Shown piece by piece: positions 1-7,091 of a DNA stretch of 19,129 nt. This DNA is from Clostridia bacterium (GTDB taxonomy: Bacteria; Bacillota; Clostridia; Christensenellales; UBA1242), in the NCBI GenBank assembly GCA_017473285.1, contig JAFULP010000041.1, positions 1-19,129 of the forward strand, in the 5' to 3' direction. Numbering within the stretch: position 1 is the first letter of the stretch; each line of letters starts with the position of its first letter. The position numbers and the translations under genes were made by a program. The notes under the pieces are model-generated. The model was not told the DNA's origin. It did no database searches and saw only the letters and a program-made list of their open reading frames with translations.

Positions 1-1
1 A

Positions 2-1375
2 GGAGCAAGTGGTTATGCAACAATCAGTGCGGGAGCAATGACCAGTAAAGTATCAACCATAAATATTACAGCAACAAAGAGTACAAGTACTCAAACAATC
101 ACAGTAAGATATGCAGGAGATGACAACCACAACAGTGCAAGCACAACATTTACACTAGAAGTGCCAGCAGTGTATGTAAACATTGTTACAAACGCAGGCG
201 GAACAGGAGTAGTAAACAATACAGTTTCTGGAACAACCAACGAAGTTGTAGTAGGAAGCAATGTAACATTTACAGCAAAACCAAATGCAAACTATGGTTT
301 GATAAAGTATGTAATCGGAAATGGAGATGCACAATATATTAGTTCTGCAACAAGTTTAACAGCACAATATACAAGCCCATCAATTACAATTAATGATGAA
401 TTACTAAACGGTTCAAATTCAATTACAATTACTTTAACATTTGACAAAGTAGTTGAAATTGATATGACAATTGCAAACAATGAAGATGGTGCAATTAGTA
501 ATACTATTGAAAGCAAATATGAAGACAATACAGTTGCTCATACTTACAAAGACAACACTTTAACAGTGTTTGAAAGTTCAAATATTACTATTGACTTATC
601 AGCTGGTAAGGTTGACAATCAACATTATGTAATTAATAATGTGGCAGTTAACGGACAAACTGAAGCATCTAACACAAAGCAAACAACAATTAGTACATCT
701 GTAAGCGACTTGATATCAAAAGAAGATAGTTCGATTGAAATTAAACCAGCAAAAGTTTATGACGCATCAGATAGAGATGTAGTAAACGGAAGTACAGTTG
801 TAGCAAAATACAGTGTAGATGCAGATAGCAACGATACAGTAATGATAGAATCAACAAAATATGTAGTAGAAGAATCAAAGGTAGATATATTAATCACCGA
901 AAGTAATACAGGCTATGGTTTCGTAGGTATTAAGATAGGGGGAGTGACAACGTCACGAGACCAATTTAATGCAAACGAATGGAGTTATGCAAATGGAGTG
1001 TACACATGGGAGTCACAATCATTTACACAAGATCTATCAGGAGCGCAACCGGTAGTGCTAGAGAAATGGTACATTCCAGGAGACACAACAGAAAGAAGTG
1101 TACAAGTAGTAATAGATGAAGGAATAGGAGCCAAACTAACCAATACGGACATAGGATTTGGATACACCTTGTCTAACAACTTATTCAGTTCAGGAACAGA
1201 ACCATTATATGCAGGAAATTGGAAAGTGACAATAACGAGTGCTAGCCTATTTAATGCAAGTATCAAGATATATACAAGTAGCAGTGAATATGTAGAGTAC
1301 GGAATAAATGAAGTATTCGAGATAGGTTCAAATGTTACAAAGGTAGTAATCGAGATAACCAACCCAAACGCATAG
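2..1375 (+). CDS. Large repetitive cell-surface protein, C-terminal part (5' end outside window)
   Basis: The reading frame is open from base 2, so the ATG at 38 is internal and the gene begins upstream. The visible part opens with the end of an Ig-like (Big-type) domain, ending near FTLEVPAVYV. Next comes a segment typical of bacterial InlB-like/Flg_new repeats (VTFTAKP..NYGLIKYVIGNGD, about bases 180-440). The rest is beta-rich, high in Thr, Ser, Val and Asn, and has almost no Cys. The last 140 residues (from about base 930) form a compact tail (GYGFVGIKIGG to ITNPNA) with more GGA/GTA codons than the middle. There is no LPXTG motif, terminal hydrophobic segment or basic tail, so sortase anchoring is not indicated. 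Extracellular location and a structural or adhesive role are inferred from composition. A chain of hairpins and a terminator follow directly. Confidence 0.85.
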   Translation, partial: GASGYATISAGAMTSKVSTINITATKSTSTQTITVRYAGDDNHNSASTTFTLEVPAVYVNIVTNAGGTGVVNNTVSGTTNEVVVGSNVTFTAKPNANYGLIKYVIGNGDAQYISSATSLTAQYTSPSITINDELLNGSNSITITLTFDKVVEIDMTIANNEDGAISNTIESKYEDNTVAHTYKDNTLTVFESSNITIDLSAGKVDNQHYVINNVAVNGQTEASNTKQTTISTSVSDLISKEDSSIEIKPAKVYDASDRDVVNGSTVVAKYSVDADSNDTVMIESTKYVVEESKVDILITESNTGYGFVGIKIGGVTTSRDQFNANEWSYANGVYTWESQSFTQDLSGAQPVVLEKWYIPGDTTERSVQVVIDEGIGAKLTNTDIGFGYTLSNNLFSSGTEPLYAGNWKVTITSASLFNASIKIYTSSSEYVEYGINEVFEIGSNVTKVVIEITNPNA

Positions 1376-1401
1376 CAAGAAATGACAGCGAGATTAAGGT
1401 A

Positions 1402-1543
1402 AGAAGTAAAGGGGACTTCTGAAAAGAGGTATTATTCCAACCAGTAATACTTAAAGTTACACCAACCAGTAACGAAGGCGTAGCCTTACGCCAAGGACTT
1501 ATCGCTTGACCTACAACAAAGCGAGAGCGCCAAAGGTGGTGCT
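1402..1543 (+). ncRNA. Candidate structured RNA: chain of six hairpins in the 3' UTR
   Basis: Between the surface-protein stop and the terminator I can pair six consecutive stems by eye: 1402-1407 with 1415-1420 (AGAAGT/ACTTCT), 1429-1434 with 1445-1450 (GTATTA/TAATAC), 1456-1460 with 1469-1473 (GTTAC/GTAAC), 1477-1482 with 1487-1492 (GGCGTA/TACGCC), 1502-1507 with 1519-1524 (TCGCTT/AAGCGA) and 1526-1531 with 1538-1543 (one G-U pair). The second and third hairpins carry the same 11-base word CCAACCAGTAA (1437-1447 and 1462-1472), mostly in their loops. The stretch is also clearly less AT-rich than the other spacers. It may be a stable 3' UTR, a processed small RNA or a recombination-type repeat. 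I do not recognise it as a known RNA family. Confidence 0.45.
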
Positions 1544-1570
1544 GGGCAGGTTAGGCCTAGAACGAAACTA

Positions 1571-1601
1571 AAAAAGGAAGACATAACGGTCTTCCTTTTT
1601 T
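1571..1601 (+). terminator. Strong rho-independent terminator, probably bidirectional
   Basis: The arms 1571-1582 (AAAAAGGAAGAC) and 1589-1600 (GTCTTCCTTTTT) pair perfectly over 12 bp around a six-base loop. A T-run closes the plus-strand end and an A-run the other, so it can serve both the surface-protein transcript and the convergent small gene that ends at 1702. Confidence 0.9.
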
Positions 1602-1701
1602 GTATGGCTGGTGTTGAGAAGTAGATTTTGATTTATCTTTTAGTTAGTATTTGTTATTTAAATTGCAATCAAAATGTGCGGGGAATATATATGAGAATAA
1701 G
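1602..1701. other. Spacer with no gene seen
   Basis: This lies between the terminator and the 3' end of the convergent small gene. I see no ribosome binding site followed by a start, no terminator and no repeat. It completes the 1376-1701 non-coding stretch, whose first part holds the hairpin chain. Confidence 0.5.
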
Positions 1702-1968
1702 TTATGCATGCCTTGCTTTGTCGTACAAGTATTTTAATCTGTTATATTTAAGTTTAAGTTTTAAATATTTTTCAGTTTGTTCTTGTTGGGCTTTTTCTTT
1801 TACTAATGATAAAAGACCTTTAAACATTGCTATAATATCTTTATCCTTAATTTTGGATGGCATTGCAAAAATATTTATATTTTCAAGTCGTGAAAGAGGC
1901 TTTAAGGTAAGTTTGTAGTTTTGTTTTAATATGGGTTTAAATTTGATTATTTTGGCTGTGTTTATCAT
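1702..1968 (-). CDS. Small Lys-rich hypothetical protein
   Basis: An 88-aa protein from the ATG at 1968. A TTG at 1986 would add six residues. It is rich in Lys, Leu and Ile, has no Cys and is very basic. The C-terminal half (about IKDKDIIAMFKG to YDKARHA) is predicted helical with Glu, Lys and Gln, so a short coiled coil or nucleic-acid contact is conceivable. I do not recognise the family. No Shine-Dalgarno is visible before either start. A TTACAC-17-TATACT promoter on this strand (TATACT at 1997-2002) lies just upstream. The opposite strand is also open here (1628-1918), but its product is Cys- and Phe-rich and looks like a shadow. The convergent terminator at 1571-1601 fits a transcript from this side. 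Confidence 0.45.
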   Translation of the reverse strand: MINTAKIIKFKPILKQNYKLTLKPLSRLENINIFAMPSKIKDKDIIAMFKGLLSLVKEKAQQEQTEKYLKLKLKYNRLKYLYDKARHA

Positions 1969-2042
1969 AACTAAATAATTGACCAAAAGTGACGTAAGTA
2001 TACATTAAAAACAAAAATGGTGTAACTTGCATATATAATAAT

Positions 2043-2927
2043 GTGCAATTGTATCTATATTCAAGTCAGGATTTAATACTTAGAGGCAAAACCCAAACAA
2101 CGCTATTGGCGGGTCGTATTTGTTGTATTAAATTTGAAGTGGATGAAATAGTTATGGTATACCCTAAACATACGTCGGGGGTAATGATAATAACCAAAGA
2201 AACGCTTTTACAGCAACAACACAGTCAAATAAATTTTTATAAGTTGAGCGAAAGTGCGTTGTTGTGTGAAATTAAACCGTTTATTGTGCAAGAAAATATA
2301 AAGCAATATTTAATCAAGGGTGCTAATTTAAAATTAATTGAAAACTTAACAACAAGTTATATTTATTTTAACGGCACTTATTACGGCAATATTAAGGGTA
2401 AATACATAAGCGCAAAATTTCAAAAAATTGATAAAAACAATATTGAATATGGCGTACTTGAGTTAGAGTTAGACAAAAAGTACGTGATATTATTTGATAA
2501 TAAACAAATTATATACTGCGGGCAAAATATTGATAGTGAAATTAATAAACAATACATACAAATTTATAGTCATTTACCTAATATATTTAATGTTGGCAAA
2601 TTGGCAAAATACGAATTTGAAACCAAGACAATTACAAATAAATCGGTAATCGACAAAGGGGATGAGCGTAGACAAATAAATTTTGAATTTAATATAATAT
2701 ACTTTTTGGAAGCAATCAAGTGCGACAGGTTAAAATATGCCCACAGTAAATTATCATACGAACTTAAATCGGTGATTGATATTAAAACATTGGAAGAATA
2801 TTTTAAAGGGTTTGATAATTATATTTATTTATATGAACAAGATGCGTACATTGCATTAAAAAACAACAAAGTGATAGGAGTATACCACTTTGTTGTAAAG
2901 GATAATCTTATTGATAATATTTATTAA
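2043..2927 (+). CDS. Hypothetical protein, 294 aa, possible NTF2-like C-terminal domain
   Basis: I do not recognise the N-terminal two thirds, which look beta-rich, with many Tyr, Ile and Lys and no signal peptide or membrane segment. The C-terminal 75 residues (FLEAIKCDRLKYAHSKLSYE onward, ending VVKDNLIDNIY) resemble the helix-helix-sheet pattern of small NTF2-like domains; this is pattern inference only. The frame begins with GTG at 2043. An ATG at 2041 is in another frame and soon stops. No Shine-Dalgarno is visible, but an A/T-rich -10-like element (2030-2039) sits immediately before the start, so the message may be leaderless or nearly so. The next in-frame Met is residue 38, at base 2154. 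A terminator hairpin overlaps the stop codon, which supports a real transcription unit. Confidence 0.7.
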   Translation: MQLYLYSSQDLILRGKTQTTLLAGRICCIKFEVDEIVMVYPKHTSGVMIITKETLLQQQHSQINFYKLSESALLCEIKPFIVQENIKQYLIKGANLKLIENLTTSYIYFNGTYYGNIKGKYISAKFQKIDKNNIEYGVLELELDKKYVILFDNKQIIYCGQNIDSEINKQYIQIYSHLPNIFNVGKLAKYEFETKTITNKSVIDKGDERRQINFEFNIIYFLEAIKCDRLKYAHSKLSYELKSVIDIKTLEEYFKGFDNYIYLYEQDAYIALKNNKVIGVYHFVVKDNLIDNIY

Positions 2928-2959
2928 TACAACCAAGTTAAATGCTTAGTTGTATTTTT
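2926..2959 (+). terminator. Rho-independent terminator between convergent genes
   Basis: The arms 2926-2933 (AATACAAC) and 2949-2956 (GTTGTATT) pair over 8 bp. They continue as AAG/CTT after one unpaired base, with loop 2938-2944, then TTT at 2957-2959. It overlaps the stop of the 294-aa gene and abuts the stop of the ATPase gene on the other strand. Confidence 0.75.
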
Positions 2960-5357
2960 AATTATCTTCCGGCGTTATTCGCTTAATGCTATCAAATGCT
3001 TTGGTGAGCAAGCAATATATTGGGTAAGATGTTTCAACAATAATAATCGTAAACAACAATTCGGTAGTAGTTAAAGTTACATAGGATAGCAAGTTTGGCA
3101 AGAATATTATTATTGACAGTGCAAGCGCTGCCATTGTAAACATCAAAATACCACGCATAATATTAAATGGTCTACAAATGTTAAACAAAACAATTAAGCC
3201 GGTGCAAGTGATGGCAATCGATGCCATTGTGGCAAGAGTTGCATTTGAGATGCCCATAAAATGTTGATAAATATATATTGCAACAGCGTTTAATACAAGC
3301 ACCAAGCCTGCTGGCAAGGCATTTTTTAACAAATTAGATATGAATTTACCTTTGATAATATTATGATTAGGTTGCAATGCTAGGAAGAAGGATGGCAAAC
3401 CAATTACAAAGTATTCCAGTACCATAAATTGAACTGGGCTAAATGGATAACTTTTGCCTAAAATTAGCACCATAATTGATACTATTATAGTAAACAAGGT
3501 TTTCATTAAAAACAATGAAGATGATTTTTGGATGTTATTTACAACACGCCTACCTTCGGCTACTACGCTAGGCATTGAACTAAAGTTGCTGTCCAACAAC
3601 ACTAGATGAGATACACTTCTTGCAGCATCACTACCCGCCGCAATCGCCACTGAACAATCGGCTTCCTTTAATGCCAAAATATCATTTACACCGTCACCAG
3701 TCATTGCAACTGTTTTGCCCTTTGCTTTAAGTGCCTTAACTAAGGTTGCCTTTTGCTCAGGTGTTACACGACCAAATATTGTGTATTTATCGGCAATTTC
3801 AATAACTTCTTGCTTGGACATGCCTTGCAAACTAATGTAACTATCGTAATTATCAATGCCCACACGCCTTGCAACTTCACTAACGGTTACAGGGTTATCG
3901 CCCGAAATTACTCTAATATCAACCGAGTTTTCCTTAAACCATTTAATGGTATTTTGAGCATCTTTACGAATATTGTCTTCCAACAATATAAATGCAATAG
4001 GCACGCTATTATCATTTGAAAAATTTTTATCACTTTCAACCAGCATTAACACTCTAAACCCCTTAGATGCATATTCTTCTGCATGGGCTTTAAGTTTGGA
4101 TGATGGGTTTTTGGTTACATATTCATATGCACCTATTTTAAAGCTTCCAATTTTATTAAATGTGCAACCCATAAATTTTCGTTCGGACGAAAATGGAATT
4201 GATTTATCAGCAGTAAGTGAGCCTTTGCCAAAGAAAGATTTTAATGCTATAGCGGTGTGGTTTGCTTCGTGGAATGAGCCAACGATGGATGCCACAATTT
4301 TGTTTATATTTTTATCGTCGTATTTGCCAGAAGAAATGTTTACCATTTCACGCACTTTCATTGAACCGTCGGTTAAAGTGCCAGTTTTGTCCAAGCATAG
4401 CACATTTACTCTTGCAAGCATTTCAATACAATACAATTCTTGAACCAATGTGCGTTTTTTGGCAAGTCTAACTACACTCACCGCCAACGCTACCGAAGTT
4501 AGCAAGAACATACCCGCTGGTATCATACCAATAATGCTACCCGCTGTTTTGGTGATTGTGTTATATAAATTTCCGTCATATACCTTATAATTATTAAAGA
4601 ACATTAATGTACCTAAAGGAATTATTATAATGCCAATTAGCCTAATAATAAATGTAAGGGATGCTAGTAGTTCGCTTTTAGGCTTGGAATATTTTTTGGC
4701 TTTACTAGATAATTTTTCAATATAATTTGCGCTACCAACCTTTTCTACTTGCGCTTTACAAGTTCCGCTAGATACAAAACTACCAGCCATTAGAGTATCG
4801 CCAACATTTTTTCTAATAGGGTGCGCTTCGCCAGTAAGCAAACTTTCGTTTACTTCAACGCTTCCGTCAACCACTATGCTATCCGATGCTATTTGCATAC
4901 CAGATGCAAGTATTAAAATGTCGTCAACGACCACTTCTTTTTTATAAATTTCAATTTCTTCGCCGTCACGCAACACCTTGGTAAAATTTGAGTTGGTTAG
5001 GGTTAGTTTATCAATCGTCTTTTTGGCTTTGATTTCTTGGATAATGCTAATCAAAGTATTAGCAATAACAATTAGCATAAATATTGTGTCCGACCAAGAA
5101 CCCACAAACCACAATGCAATAGCGCATGACAAACATATTATGTTAAAGAATGTGAAAATATTGCTAAACAATATTTTTGCATAACTTTTGGAAGTTTTAG
5201 TTTCGGTGGAGTTGGTTAGCCCCGCCAAAGTTCGCTCATCCACTTGAGATTGATTTAACCCCGTGGTTAAATCGGTTTTAAAGTTTTGAAATTTGGTTGT
5301 TGAGGTTTTCGATTTTGATGCCTTTTTACCTTCAACTATTGGTTTTGACTTATTCAT
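2958..5357 (-). CDS. P-type cation-transporting ATPase, CtpE-like (probable Ca2+ uptake type)
   Basis: A 799-aa membrane ATPase that moves a cation using ATP through a phospho-aspartate intermediate. Visible motifs are the actuator loop LLTGEAHP (175-178 TGEA), the M4 motif IPAGMFLLTS (279-288), the phosphorylation site DKTGTLTDG (Asp323), the nucleotide-domain stretch around FSSERKFMG, and the hinge TGDGVND (553-559). There are two N-terminal helices (about 60-105), two around 230-300 and six C-terminal ones (about 615-785). The stretch from MIPAGM to RLAKKRTLVQELYCIEMLARV, and LEYFVIGLPSFFLALQPN in M6, match CtpE-type ATPases better than MgtA or SERCA pumps. There are no N-terminal CxxC metal-binding domains, which argues against a copper or cadmium exporter. 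The start at 5357 is chosen for the AAAAGGGG site at 5363-5370; an upstream start at 5396 would put that site inside the gene. Substrate is inferred, not shown. Confidence 0.9.
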   Translation of the reverse strand: MNKSKPIVEGKKASKSKTSTTKFQNFKTDLTTGLNQSQVDERTLAGLTNSTETKTSKSYAKILFSNIFTFFNIICLSCAIALWFVGSWSDTIFMLIVIANTLISIIQEIKAKKTIDKLTLTNSNFTKVLRDGEEIEIYKKEVVVDDILILASGMQIASDSIVVDGSVEVNESLLTGEAHPIRKNVGDTLMAGSFVSSGTCKAQVEKVGSANYIEKLSSKAKKYSKPKSELLASLTFIIRLIGIIIIPLGTLMFFNNYKVYDGNLYNTITKTAGSIIGMIPAGMFLLTSVALAVSVVRLAKKRTLVQELYCIEMLARVNVLCLDKTGTLTDGSMKVREMVNISSGKYDDKNINKIVASIVGSFHEANHTAIALKSFFGKGSLTADKSIPFSSERKFMGCTFNKIGSFKIGAYEYVTKNPSSKLKAHAEEYASKGFRVLMLVESDKNFSNDNSVPIAFILLEDNIRKDAQNTIKWFKENSVDIRVISGDNPVTVSEVARRVGIDNYDSYISLQGMSKQEVIEIADKYTIFGRVTPEQKATLVKALKAKGKTVAMTGDGVNDILALKEADCSVAIAAGSDAARSVSHLVLLDSNFSSMPSVVAEGRRVVNNIQKSSSLFLMKTLFTIIVSIMVLILGKSYPFSPVQFMVLEYFVIGLPSFFLALQPNHNIIKGKFISNLLKNALPAGLVLVLNAVAIYIYQHFMGISNATLATMASIAITCTGLIVLFNICRPFNIMRGILMFTMAALALSIIIFLPNLLSYVTLTTTELLFTIIIVETSYPIYCLLTKAFDSIKRITPEDN

Positions 5358-5405
5358 ACAAGCCCCTTTTAATGTTGTGCTATAATATATAGCCACTTAT
5401 TATAT

Positions 5406-5425
5406 ATATTATGATATCATATTAT
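5406..5425. promoter_or_regulatory. Palindromic candidate operator in the divergent control region
   Basis: TATGATATCATA (5410-5421) is a perfect 12-bp inverted repeat. It extends to 20 bases with one mismatched pair (5409/5422). It lies 49 bases from the ATPase start and 79 from the ferritin-like start, where a dimeric repressor could control either gene. The surroundings are very AT-rich, so chance is possible. Confidence 0.35.
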
Positions 5426-5499
5426 AAATAATAAAACAAACACCTAAATTAAAAAGTACAAAAATTTTAATATTTTCATATAAACAAATAGGAGATTAT

Positions 5500-6015
5500 A
5501 TGGAAACATCAAATATCAAAATTAGGGCAAATACACCCTATCCGGAAATCACAAATGCAACAAACGACCCTAGAACCGTATTAATATTAAAGGACTTGAT
5601 GTCGTCCCGTGAGGGAGAGTTGCTGGCAATACTTCAATATGTGTTTCAATCGGGTATAGCACGACAAATTGACAATAATATTGCCGACATCCTTGAAGAA
5701 ATTGCCGTGGTGGAAATGGAGCATTTAGAAGTGCTTAGAAATGCAATTATTGAATTTGGCGGAGTGCCTAAATATGACAATAGTAAAGGGCAAGCGTTTA
5801 ACACAAATTACATAAATTATTCAACAAAACTAAAAGATATGCTAGATGCAAACATCCAAGGCGAAGAACAAGCAATTAAAAATTATACAAATGCGCAAAT
5901 GATGGTAAATAATCAATCACTAAAAAATTTGTTTGCAAGAATTTTGGAAGATGAGCAGTTGCATTTAAATGTTTTTAAAACTTTGCGTAACACGGTTAGT
6001 TTTTTATCAATTTAA
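5500..6015 (+). CDS. Ferritin-like diiron protein
   Basis: A 171-aa all-helical protein of the ferritin/rubrerythrin-like superfamily. Four helices carry the expected carboxylate and His ligands: Glu38 or Glu40 in the first helix (SREGELLAILQY), E72-x-x-H75 in VVEMEHLEVL, Glu122 or Glu123 in the third (QGEEQAIKNY), and E152-x-x-H155 in LEDEQLHLNVF. This is the pattern of a diiron (or dimanganese) site. Iron storage, peroxide removal or use as a spore-associated metal protein are all possible. No rubredoxin-type CxxC is present, so it is not a full rubrerythrin. AGGAG (5490-5494) sits 5 bases before the ATG. It is transcribed away from the cation ATPase across a 142-base AT-rich spacer with a palindrome. 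Confidence 0.85.
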   Translation: METSNIKIRANTPYPEITNATNDPRTVLILKDLMSSREGELLAILQYVFQSGIARQIDNNIADILEEIAVVEMEHLEVLRNAIIEFGGVPKYDNSKGQAFNTNYINYSTKLKDMLDANIQGEEQAIKNYTNAQMMVNNQSLKNLFARILEDEQLHLNVFKTLRNTVSFLSI

Positions 6016-6205
6016 TTAAATTAATAAAATTAAATTGCAAAATTAAATAAAAATATTAATAAAAAATAAATAATTATAAAATAAATACTAATTGGCTTAA
6101 ATAAAGCAAATAATATTTAAATTTTAATTATTTATTTTTATGCTTTTAATTAAAATAATTATTTTAGATTGATTTTAAAGTGATTAAATTTATTTTAAAT
6201 AAATA
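6016..6205. other. Extremely AT-rich convergent spacer
   Basis: By my count only 14 of 190 bases are G or C. It separates the 3' ends of the ferritin-like gene and the PRC-barrel gene. A 14-bp perfect palindrome (AATTTAATTAAATT, 6009-6022) spans the ferritin-like stop. I see no gene, no GC-containing terminator stem and no promoter that can be told from background. Confidence 0.6.
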
Positions 6206-6928
6206 TTATTTTAATTTGCTATATTTCATTAAATCTTGAAGTTTGTTTTTGCTACTAGCAAGAGCCAAAACTTGTTCGGTGATAGTTGAGTTTTGCTTAA
6301 TGATAATATTTTGCTGATTGTCAACAATGTCTTTAGTGCATATTCTGCCAACTATAAAGTTTTCCTTAGGGCTGGAAGGGTTAGGGGCAATCTTGTTGAA
6401 AGATGCAAATAGTTTTGGTAAAACTTTTACTTTTGCATTATCTTGATTGTTGGACTTATTTTGTATGCGGTAACGGAAGGATTTAATATTAACATGTTCT
6501 TGCGAATAATATACCACAACCGAATTGTTGCTACAAGATGCAATGTCGTTAATGTTGATTAGTTGCTGGTTGTCCAAAATTAGATTTTCGATTTCATATT
6601 TATCGGTTATTGAATAATCGTTTACCACGCCTAAATATTCGCCTTGCAAAGAATATACTTTGACATTGATAGGAAGCAAAGTGGCGTTATCATTATTTTC
6701 GTTAAGCGAAAGAACTAAATGTTGCTTATTTTTGATTGTTATGGCGTGCTTGCCAAGTGTGTAAATAAATTTAGGATATAGGCAATAACTAATTTCTTCA
6801 TCGTTTATTATTTCAAAACTTTTAATCTTTTTTTTGGATTTATCAAAGAATACCTTAGTAATATTCCCCAGCAATTCTCCTTCGTACAAACTAAGTATTG
6901 GTTTTTGCAATAATTCACTTAAATACAT
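6206..6928 (-). CDS. PRC-barrel domain protein
   Basis: A 240-aa cytosolic protein, with no signal peptide or membrane segment. Residues 1-45 (MYLSELLQKPILSLYEGELL to KSFEI) match the first strands of a PRC barrel. Another such motif follows at about 89-120 (VKVYSLQGEYLGVVNDYSITD). The C-terminal portion (FIVGRICTKDIVDNQQNIII and on) resembles the short module that follows PRC barrels in many clostridial proteins. PRC barrels commonly mediate protein or RNA contacts, as in RimM; the partner here is unknown. AAAGGAG lies a few bases upstream of the ATG (6934-6940 on the plus strand). It diverges from the large lipoprotein gene. Confidence 0.75.
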   Translation of the reverse strand: MYLSELLQKPILSLYEGELLGNITKVFFDKSKKKIKSFEIINDEEISYCLYPKFIYTLGKHAITIKNKQHLVLSLNENNDNATLLPINVKVYSLQGEYLGVVNDYSITDKYEIENLILDNQQLININDIASCSNNSVVVYYSQEHVNIKSFRYRIQNKSNNQDNAKVKVLPKLFASFNKIAPNPSSPKENFIVGRICTKDIVDNQQNIIIKQNSTITEQVLALASSKNKLQDLMKYSKLK

Positions 6929-6951
6929 ATTCGCTCCTTTATAACATCTAT

Positions 6952-6957
6952 ATTATA
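6952..6957 (-). promoter_or_regulatory. Possible -10 element for the PRC-barrel gene
   Basis: The minus strand reads TATAAT here, 24 bases before the ATG. No good -35 lies at the right distance; the nearest TTGACA on this strand is about 27 bases away, too far. It is a weak call. Confidence 0.3.
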
Positions 6958-7025
6958 AACCTACTTAAATATGCGTAATAAAAATGTCAAATTATGACCT
7001 AAAATGTAAAAATAAATAAATTTGT

Positions 7026-7055
7026 TTGCTTTTGCTGGTTAATTTATTATATAAT
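7026..7055 (+). promoter_or_regulatory. Probable sigma-A-type promoter of the lipoprotein gene
   Basis: TTGCTT (7026-7031) and a consensus TATAAT (7050-7055) are separated by 18 bases. The predicted start falls about 30 bases upstream of the lipoprotein ATG. Confidence 0.4.
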
Positions 7056-7091
7056 TAAAATAATATTAGACATAATATGTTAAGGGGTAAT

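Noticed and set aside
944..956. Hairpin GTGAC-AAC-GTCAC within the surface-protein gene
   Set aside because: A five-bp stem inside a coding frame, with no T-run or repeat, is easily chance.
1628..1918. Plus-strand open frame of 96 codons opposite the small minus-strand gene
   Set aside because: The product is rich in Cys, Phe, Tyr and Ser, has no ribosome binding site and mirrors the Lys-rich minus-strand protein, so it looks like its shadow.
3973..4443. 156-codon plus-strand frame inside the ATPase gene
   Set aside because: It lies wholly opposite conserved P-type ATPase motifs, which explain the sequence, and has no ribosome binding site.
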